A DNA stretch of 64,000 nt from Pasteurella dagmatis. Its GTDB lineage: Bacteria; Pseudomonadota; Gammaproteobacteria; Enterobacterales; Pasteurellaceae. Both the position numbers and the translations under genes were made by a program. Below, piece after piece: positions 57,610 to 64,000 of this stretch (positions within the stretch are counted from its first letter, which is position 1; the number at the start of each line of letters is the position of its first letter). The DNA lies in contig NZ_LT906448.1 of NCBI RefSeq assembly GCF_900186835.1, forward strand, positions 62,001 to 126,000, written 5' to 3'. A model generated the notes under the pieces. That model did not search any database. It saw nothing but the letters and a program-made list of their open reading frames with translations, and was not told the DNA's origin.

Positions 57610-58689
57610 ATGGACTGGTTACTTCTTTGCTTTTTAAGCATTCCGATTATTGCTACATTCTTGCCTTTTTTACCATTTAATCATTGGACGGTAAGGATCT
57701 TTGATTTCCCACGTTTACAGATTGCTGTGCTGAACCTACTGTTTCTGCTTATTGGTTGGCTTGTACAACCAGAGCCTATGTGGTTGTTTATCATCATACA
57801 AATTTTGAACGTTATTTGTGTCAGCTACCAGATCTGGGAAATTTTGGCTTACACAAAGTTAGCACGTCCACAAGTATTGCAATATTATGGTGAAAAAGAT
57901 GAGCGTAGTATTTCGGTCTTGACTACGAATGTGCTCACGCCTAATCGCCAAGTTGACAAGTTATTAATGCTGATTGAAAAATGGCAACCTGATGTTGTGC
58001 TAACATTAGAAACGGATTTGTGGTGGGAAGAGAAGCTTTCCTCATTAGAGGAACAGTATGCTTATACAGTTAAAATACCACTAGATAATTTGTATGGAAT
58101 GCATTTGTATAGCCGTTTACCATTGCGCAATACGGAGGTTAGACATTGGGTGCAAGAGGATATTCCTTCTATCTATACGGAGACCTGCTTACCTTCAGGA
58201 GAATGGATTCATTTGTATTGTTTACATCCAATGCCACCAACACCAACAGAGAGTTCAACTTCGACACAACGTGATGCAGAGCTATTATTAGTCGGACAAG
58301 AAATCAGTGAAAATAACCAGTCTGTATTGGTGTTTGGTGATTTAAATGATGTGGCTTGGTCATCGACCTCACGTTTATTCCAGAAAACTAGCGGTTTGCT
58401 TGATCCCCGTGTGGGGCGTGGCTTATATAGTACCTTCCATGCCAAATATCCTTTTTTACGTTGGCCACTAGATCACATTTATCATAGTAATGATTTTATG
58501 ATGCGTGATATCCGAGTACTATCTGATATTGGTTCTGATCACTTCCCGGTATACGGTTGTTTTCAATTCCATCCTTGTGTTGAAGTAGCACAACCTGAAC
58601 CTGAGGTGAATAAGGCGGATCATGAATTAGCTCAAGAAAAAATTGATGAGGCAGAACCAGAGAAGAAAGTAGTTGAGGAGAAATACTGA
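57610..58689 (+). CDS. Membrane-anchored endonuclease/exonuclease/phosphatase family protein
   Basis: A 359-residue protein of the EEP superfamily. The first 90 residues hold three hydrophobic segments (LLLCFLSIPIIATFLPFLPF; IAVLNLLFLLIGWLV; LFIIIQILNVICVSY), probably membrane-spanning. The catalytic domain has the EEP set: LTTNVLT, TLETD, LHPMPPTP, VFGDLND and SDHFPVYG. The final 35 residues are charged and low in complexity. The substrate is unknown; the family includes nucleases, phosphatases and lipid hydrolases. A TTG at 57592 is a possible earlier start; the ATG at 57610 has ACGGAC upstream. It stands alone between ulaD and cmoA. Confidence 0.82.
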   Translation: MDWLLLCFLSIPIIATFLPFLPFNHWTVRIFDFPRLQIAVLNLLFLLIGWLVQPEPMWLFIIIQILNVICVSYQIWEILAYTKLARPQVLQYYGEKDERSISVLTTNVLTPNRQVDKLLMLIEKWQPDVVLTLETDLWWEEKLSSLEEQYAYTVKIPLDNLYGMHLYSRLPLRNTEVRHWVQEDIPSIYTETCLPSGEWIHLYCLHPMPPTPTESSTSTQRDAELLLVGQEISENNQSVLVFGDLNDVAWSSTSRLFQKTSGLLDPRVGRGLYSTFHAKYPFLRWPLDHIYHSNDFMMRDIRVLSDIGSDHFPVYGCFQFHPCVEVAQPEPEVNKADHELAQEKIDEAEPEKKVVEEKY

Positions 58690-58730
58690 GTAGTAATAAG
58701 ATCTCTATCTTTAAATTTAGTGTCCTCTAA

Positions 58731-58766
58731 TAAAAATAGGGAAAAATACCACAGTTCTTCCCTATA
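58731..58766 (-). terminator. Terminator after cmoA
   Basis: ATAGGGAA (58736-58743) pairs with TTCCCTAT (58758-58765). Read on the minus strand the stem is followed by TTTTTATTA, so it ends the cmoA transcript. Confidence 0.8.
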
Positions 58767-58773
58767 TTAATGG

Positions 58774-59550
<777 letters not shown>

Positions 59551-59564
59551 TTATCACAAATAAA

Positions 59565-60083
59565 TTAGACACTTTTCAATAAATGTGCCATTGCTTGTTC
59601 TTCTTGTTTGATACGAATTGCAAGAATGACGAAATAGATTGGTAAACCAATCATTGCTGTATATTTTGCTTGGCAAAATAAACTTAAACCGATGAGCTCA
59701 GGAATAATGTTGAGGAAATAGTTTGGGTGTCTCACATATTTAAAGAGAAAGGAACGATTGATCTTATGTTCAGGCAAAATATAGATTTTGACTGTCCAAA
59801 TTTCTTTTAGCTCGTAAATTACATAAAACAACATAAAAATGGCAAAAATTAGAATGGTCAAACCAATTTGTGAGACTACATCAAACGGAGTTTTTAACAA
59901 GTTCGCTTCTGTAATTGCAGCGATATAAAAAGCAACGTGAGCAATGGATAATAAAGCTGAATTTTTATGTCCATACTGAATTGCCCCATTTTTGATTAAT
60001 TGTTTCTCATTTCGGATTGAAATCGAGAGTGTATAAAAACGAATAGCGAGAATTAACGCAAAAGTGAGATTGATAAATAACAT
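59565..60083 (-). CDS. Isoprenylcysteine carboxyl methyltransferase-family membrane protein
   Basis: A 172-residue membrane protein with four hydrophobic segments and the C-terminal methyltransferase pattern FLFKYVRHPNYFLNIIPELIG and RIKQEEQAM of the ICMT/PEMT group. The substrate in bacteria is unknown. GGATGAC precedes the ATG. It lies upstream of cmoA on the same strand, 65 bases apart, and divergent from aspS; the order matches other Haemophilus genomes as remembered. Confidence 0.75.
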   Translation of the reverse strand: MLFINLTFALILAIRFYTLSISIRNEKQLIKNGAIQYGHKNSALLSIAHVAFYIAAITEANLLKTPFDVVSQIGLTILIFAIFMLFYVIYELKEIWTVKIYILPEHKINRSFLFKYVRHPNYFLNIIPELIGLSLFCQAKYTAMIGLPIYFVILAIRIKQEEQAMAHLLKSV

Positions 60084-60296
60084 TTTGTCATCCTTTACTT
60101 GTTAAAGTTTTATAAAAAATCGACCTAATATAGCAAATTGTCCTATAAAACGCATTAAAATCAATCTGATTTACTCCAGTTGCGTTTAATTTTAACCTCT
60201 TTTGTTTATTTTTTGTGTAGAAATAATCTTTCTCTCTAATCAGATTTTCAGCTATAATTAAATGTATTTTGTATGTATAAAAGAAAGGAATTTCAT

Positions 60297-62069
60297 ATGA
60301 TGCGGACACATTATTGCGGAGCATTAAACAGCCATAATATAGGACAAGAAGTAAAATTAAGTGGTTGGGTACATCGTCGCCGTGACTTAGGTGGTTTGAT
60401 ATTTATTGATATGCGTGATCGTGAAGGAATTGTACAGGTTTATTTCGATCCTAAATATCAAGAAGCATTGAATGCAGCGGCAGGTTTACGCAATGAGTTT
60501 TGTATTCAAATTCAAGGTGAAGTGATTGCTCGTCCAGAAAATCAAATTAATAAGAATATGGCAACGGGTGAGATTGAAGTATTAGCCAAATCACTTTCAA
60601 TCTATAATACTGCTGAGTCGCTTCCATTAGATTTTAATCAAAACAATACTGAAGAACAGCGTTTAAAATACCGCTATTTAGATTTACGTCGTCCAGAAAT
60701 GGCTCAACGTTTAAAAACACGCGCAAAAATTACTAGTTTTGTGCGCCGTTTTATGGATGATAATGGTTTCTTAGACATTGAAACTCCAATGTTGACGAAA
60801 GCAACCCCAGAAGGTGCGCGTGACTATTTAGTACCAAGTCGTGTACATAAAGGGAAGTTTTATGCACTACCTCAATCACCACAATTGTTTAAGCAATTGT
60901 TGATGATGTCAGGTTTCGATCGTTATTATCAAATCGTGAAATGTTTCCGTGATGAAGATTTACGAGCAGACCGCCAACCAGAATTTACTCAAATCGATGT
61001 GGAAACGTCTTTCTTAACAGCCTCCGAAGTGCGTGAAATTATGGAGAAAATGGTTCGTGGGCTTTGGTTAGATATTGCTGGTGTAGATTTAGGTAAATTC
61101 CCCGTCATGACATTTGCAGACGCAATGCGTCGCTTTGGTTCAGATAAACCAGACTTACGTAATCCATTAGAAATGGTTGATGTTGCTGATTTATTAAAAG
61201 AAGTGGAATTTAAAGTATTCAATGGCCCAGCAAATGATCCAAATGGGCGTATTGCTGTGATTCGTGTACCAAATGGCACTGATATTACACGTAAACAAAT
61301 TGATGAATATACTCAATTTGTTAGTATTTATGGAGCAAAAGGCTTGGCGTGGTTAAAAGTGAATGATTTGGCAGCGGGCATGGAAGGAATTCAAAGTCCA
61401 ATTGCTAAATTCCTATCTGAAAACGTACTAAAAGCTCTATTAGAACGTGTGCAAGCACAAAATGGCGACATTTTATTTTTTGGGGCGGATACTTATAAAG
61501 TGACGACCGATGCAATGGGAGCATTACGTCTGAAGTTAGGTCGTGATTTAGGTTTAACGAAGTTAGATGAATGGCAACCACTTTGGGTAATTGATTTCCC
61601 AATGTTTGAGCGTGATGATGAAGCTGGACTTGCAGCAATGCACCATCCATTTACTTCACCACGTGATTTCAGCCCAGAGCAATTAGAAGCAGATCCAACA
61701 AGTGCAGTTGCAAATGCTTACGATATGGTTATCAATGGCTATGAAGTTGGTGGTGGTTCAGTTCGTATTTTTGAACCAAAAATGCAACAGGCAGTATTTA
61801 GCATTTTAGGTATTAACGAAGAAGAACAGCGTGAAAAATTTGGTTTCTTATTAGATGCATTAAAATTTGGTACACCACCACACGCAGGTCTTGCATTTGG
61901 TTTAGACCGTTTAACAATGTTGTTAACTGGTACAGATAACATCCGTGATGTTATTGCATTCCCGAAAACAACCGCTGCTGCTTGTTTAATGACTGATGCA
62001 CCTAGTTATGCTAATCCACAGGCATTAAATGAATTAGCGATTTCGGTAATAAAAGAGTTGAAAGAATAA
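60297..62069 (+). CDS. aspS: Aspartyl-tRNA synthetase
   Basis: AspS charges tRNA-Asp. The 590-residue class II enzyme has an N-terminal OB anticodon domain ([19 protein letters not shown]), motif 2 ([19 protein letters not shown]), the long bacterial insertion and motif 3 ([14 protein letters not shown]). The family opening [11 protein letters not shown] places the start at 60297, with AAAGGAA upstream; the frame is open eight codons earlier. Nothing unusual. Confidence 0.98.
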   Translation: MMRTHYCGALNSHNIGQEVKLSGWVHRRRDLGGLIFIDMRDREGIVQVYFDPKYQEALNAAAGLRNEFCIQIQGEVIARPENQINKNMATGEIEVLAKSLSIYNTAESLPLDFNQNNTEEQRLKYRYLDLRRPEMAQRLKTRAKITSFVRRFMDDNGFLDIETPMLTKATPEGARDYLVPSRVHKGKFYALPQSPQLFKQLLMMSGFDRYYQIVKCFRDEDLRADRQPEFTQIDVETSFLTASEVREIMEKMVRGLWLDIAGVDLGKFPVMTFADAMRRFGSDKPDLRNPLEMVDVADLLKEVEFKVFNGPANDPNGRIAVIRVPNGTDITRKQIDEYTQFVSIYGAKGLAWLKVNDLAAGMEGIQSPIAKFLSENVLKALLERVQAQNGDILFFGADTYKVTTDAMGALRLKLGRDLGLTKLDEWQPLWVIDFPMFERDDEAGLAAMHHPFTSPRDFSPEQLEADPTSAVANAYDMVINGYEVGGGSVRIFEPKMQQAVFSILGINEEEQREKFGFLLDALKFGTPPHAGLAFGLDRLTMLLTGTDNIRDVIAFPKTTAAACLMTDAPSYANPQALNELAISVIKELKE

Positions 62070-62072
62070 TAG

Positions 62073-62099
62073 AAATGTGGGCAGTGCCCCACATTTTTA
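62073..62099 (+). terminator. Terminator after aspS
   Basis: AAATGTGGG (62073-62081) pairs with CCCACATTT (62088-62096) over a six-base loop and is followed by TTAT. It is placed right after the aspS stop. Confidence 0.85.
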
Positions 62100-62123
62100 T
62101 ATAATCTGGAAGGATAATATTTA

Positions 62124-62543
62124 ATGAGAAGACCGTATGATATGTACATCTTGCCATGTATATTAATAACGCTCTTTATTCAGGGCATTATTGGTATTAT
62201 TCAAGAGTTGTCGGTATTTAAACTCAGTGATGTTTTTTCTAGCTTTTATCTATTATTTAATTATTTCATTATCTTCGCATTACTTTTTTTAATTATTACT
62301 TCCGCAATATTAATTTTTCTAGGCAATAATGCAGGACGATTGCTTTATCTTATTTTAGTGATACTTGTTTTTGGTGGAACAATGTTACTTAATGTAGATA
62401 AAGTGACTTTAATTGCTGGAGGAGTTATTTTCCTGATTAGTATTTGGAGCTTGTTTAGGGCGGAGAGTGAGCTGTTTTTTGCACAAGAAAGCCAAAAACG
62501 GAAAAAAGATGACATCGAAAGTAGATTTAATAAATTTAACTAA
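62124..62543 (+). CDS. Small four-segment membrane protein, function unknown
   Basis: A 139-residue protein with about four hydrophobic segments (residues 8-28, 38-65, 70-90, 93-112) and a charged, Lys/Glu-rich C-terminal tail (QKRKKDDIESRFNKFN). I do not recognise a family. GGAAGGA lies ahead of the ATG. It sits between aspS and nudB, with a USS and 233 AT-rich bases following. Confidence 0.7.
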   Translation: MRRPYDMYILPCILITLFIQGIIGIIQELSVFKLSDVFSSFYLLFNYFIIFALLFLIITSAILIFLGNNAGRLLYLILVILVFGGTMLLNVDKVTLIAGGVIFLISIWSLFRAESELFFAQESQKRKKDDIESRFNKFN

Positions 62544-62776
62544 TTGATTTTGGCAGTGGATTAATATCTCAAACTTACAAAATAACTTTATTATTGGGCT
62601 GATTCAGTTTTTAAGGCTGATGCATTGCAGCCCCAAGCCTCCCCATTTTGAAATTTTCATCTCATTCTTTCTGAAATGTGCACTTGCTATTTTTTATTTC
62701 TTTTTATACATTGAAACACTTATTGTATTAAAGTGCGGTCTGTCTTATCTCAATTTTATTACCATAAAAGCTCATA

Positions 62777-63229
62777 ATGCAAACGTATAAGAACCCTTTT
62801 TCTGTGCTTATTGTGATTTATGCCCAAAACTCTGGGCGTGTATTAATGTTACAACGTCGAGATGATCCTGATTTTTGGCAATCTGTTACAGGTTCTTTAG
62901 AGCCGAATGAAACTCCAATACAAGCTGCATATCGTGAGATCAAAGAGGAAATAGGTATTGATATAATCAAAGAAAACCTAGTTGTTTTTGATTGTAATGA
63001 ATGGATAGAATTTGAAATTTTTTCTCATTTCCGCTATAAATACGCACCTAATGTGACACATTGTATTGAACATTGGTTTCTATTGGCACTACCAGATGAG
63101 AGAGTGCCAACATTAGCGGAACATTTAGCGTTTAAATGGCTAAGCCCAGATGAGGCGGCTTTGCTCACAAAATCGTGGAATAATCGCGCATTAATTGAAA
63201 AATATTTATTGAGTTGTATAGAAAAATAA
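62777..63229 (+). CDS. nudB: Dihydroneopterin triphosphate diphosphatase
   Basis: NudB removes pyrophosphate from dihydroneopterin triphosphate in folate synthesis. The 150-residue protein has a complete Nudix box, GSLEPNETPIQAAYREIKEEIG, preceded by RDDPDFWQSVTG, typical of NudB. Pairing with yebC next to aspS matches E. coli and Haemophilus order. The ribosome site is weak. Other Nudix roles are possible but less likely. Confidence 0.9.
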   Translation: MQTYKNPFSVLIVIYAQNSGRVLMLQRRDDPDFWQSVTGSLEPNETPIQAAYREIKEEIGIDIIKENLVVFDCNEWIEFEIFSHFRYKYAPNVTHCIEHWFLLALPDERVPTLAEHLAFKWLSPDEAALLTKSWNNRALIEKYLLSCIEK

Positions 63230-63291
63230 TAAGTGTGTTGGAAATTAAATGGAAAAGAGCGCACTTTTATTAATCAAAGAGGAAATTGAGA

Positions 63292-64000
63292 ATGGCAGGT
63301 CATAGTAAGTGGGCTAATATTAAACACCGTAAAGCTGCACAAGATGCGCAGAGAGGTAAAATTTTCACAAAATTAATTCGTGAGTTAGTGACAGCTGCAA
63401 AATTAGGTGGCGGTGATGTGAGTGCAAACCCACGTTTACGTGCAGCAGTAGATAAAGCATTATCAAGTAATATGACACGTGACACTATTAATCGTGCAAT
63501 CGATCGTGGTGTTGGTGGCGGTGATGATACTAATATGGAAACGAAAGTGTACGAAGGTTATGGTCCGGGTGGCACAGCGGTAATGGTTGAATGTTTAAGT
63601 GATAATGCAAACCGTACGATCTCGCAAGTTCGTCCAAGTTTTACAAAATGTGGCGGTAACCTAGGCACAGAAGGTTCTGTGGGGTATTTATTTAGTAAAA
63701 AAGGTTTAATTTTAATTTCATCTGGTGATGAAGATATAATTATGGAAGCTGCAATTGAATCTGGTGCAGATGATGTTCAAGCTCAAGAAGATGGCAGTTT
63801 TGAGGTTTACACTGCTTGGGAAGATTTAGGTTCAGTTCGTGATGGAATTGAAGCGGCAGGCATAAAAGTTGATAATGCGGAAGTGACAATGATTCCATCT
63901 ACAACAGTGGAATTAGATGCAGAAACTGCACCGAAATTACTCAGACTGATTGATATGTTAGAAGACTGTGATGATGTACAAAATGTATATCATAACGGTG
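63292..64000 (+). CDS. yebC: YebC/PmpR-family protein (partial, runs off the window)
   Basis: A TACO1/YebC-family protein, linked to translation of difficult peptides or to transcriptional control in various bacteria. From the ATG at 63292 (GAGGAAA upstream) 236 residues are visible without a stop; the family has about 246. Motifs: [54 protein letters not shown] and [11 protein letters not shown]. The 3' end is outside the window, where ruvC usually follows. Confidence 0.95.
   Translation, partial: MAGHSKWANIKHRKAAQDAQRGKIFTKLIRELVTAAKLGGGDVSANPRLRAAVDKALSSNMTRDTINRAIDRGVGGGDDTNMETKVYEGYGPGGTAVMVECLSDNANRTISQVRPSFTKCGGNLGTEGSVGYLFSKKGLILISSGDEDIIMEAAIESGADDVQAQEDGSFEVYTAWEDLGSVRDGIEAAGIKVDNAEVTMIPSTTVELDAETAPKLLRLIDMLEDCDDVQNVYHNG

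Overview
The window is chromosomal DNA of a gamma-proteobacterium of the family Pasteurellaceae, from the clade that uses the Haemophilus influenzae type DNA uptake sequence. The 9-mer AAGTGCGGT or its complement occurs more than 30 times, often as inverted pairs forming transcription terminators. Base composition is AT-rich, and the protein sequences and gene order (rsfS-rlmH-mrdA-rodA-rlpA-dacA-ybeD-lipB-lipA, mreBCD, ssb/uvrA, cmoA/aspS/nudB/yebC) fit Haemophilus, Aggregatibacter or Pasteurella. The species cannot be fixed from sequence reading alone.

Layout. 0-4.4 kb: fatty acid and phospholipid initiation genes (plsX, fabH, fabD, fabG, acpP). 4.5-9.2 kb: dcuB, rho (minus), rhlB, rsfS. 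9.2-17 kb: rlmH, the elongasome and peptidoglycan genes mrdA, rodA, rlpA, dacA, then the lipoate genes ybeD, lipB, lipA. 17-21 kb: a surface lipoprotein subtilisin autotransporter, a DUF417 membrane protein, and tRNA-Arg and tRNA-Pro. 21.4 kb: folD. 22.4-34.2 kb: an accessory island. 34.3-44.6 kb: ssb and uvrA sharing a LexA box, sodC, rlmB, rnr and mreBCD. 44.8-50.3 kb: leuDCBA (minus) with a leader peptide and attenuator. 50.5-57.4 kb: the L-ascorbate (ula) regulon, divergent around a control region with a CRP site and two phased operator arrays. 57.6-64 kb: a membrane endonuclease/exonuclease/phosphatase protein, cmoA, a methyltransferase-like membrane protein, aspS, a small membrane protein, nudB and the start of yebC.

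The accessory island has two parts. The first (22.4-28.6 kb) is a same-strand run of a patatin-like phospholipase followed by seven genes I do not recognise, six of them in tight succession with very strong ribosome binding sites. Three of these proteins share one core domain: one joins it to a helix-hairpin-helix region and a PASTA-like tail, and two are short stand-alone copies. The others are a coiled-coil protein, a disordered basic protein and two TPR-like proteins. This is the best candidate in the window for an undescribed multi-protein system. The second part (28.8-34.2 kb) is a graveyard of type VI secretion and Rhs material: a dead hcp fragment, then orphan Rhs C-terminal toxin tips, each followed by a likely immunity gene and a repeated element. 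The toxin tips look like an HNH/EndoVII-type nuclease, a frameshifted GHH nuclease and a PD-(D/E)xK nuclease. No complete rhs gene and no T6SS structural gene is present.

Starts were chosen from ribosome binding sites and family lengths. Product calls rest on remembered family motifs, not on searches.
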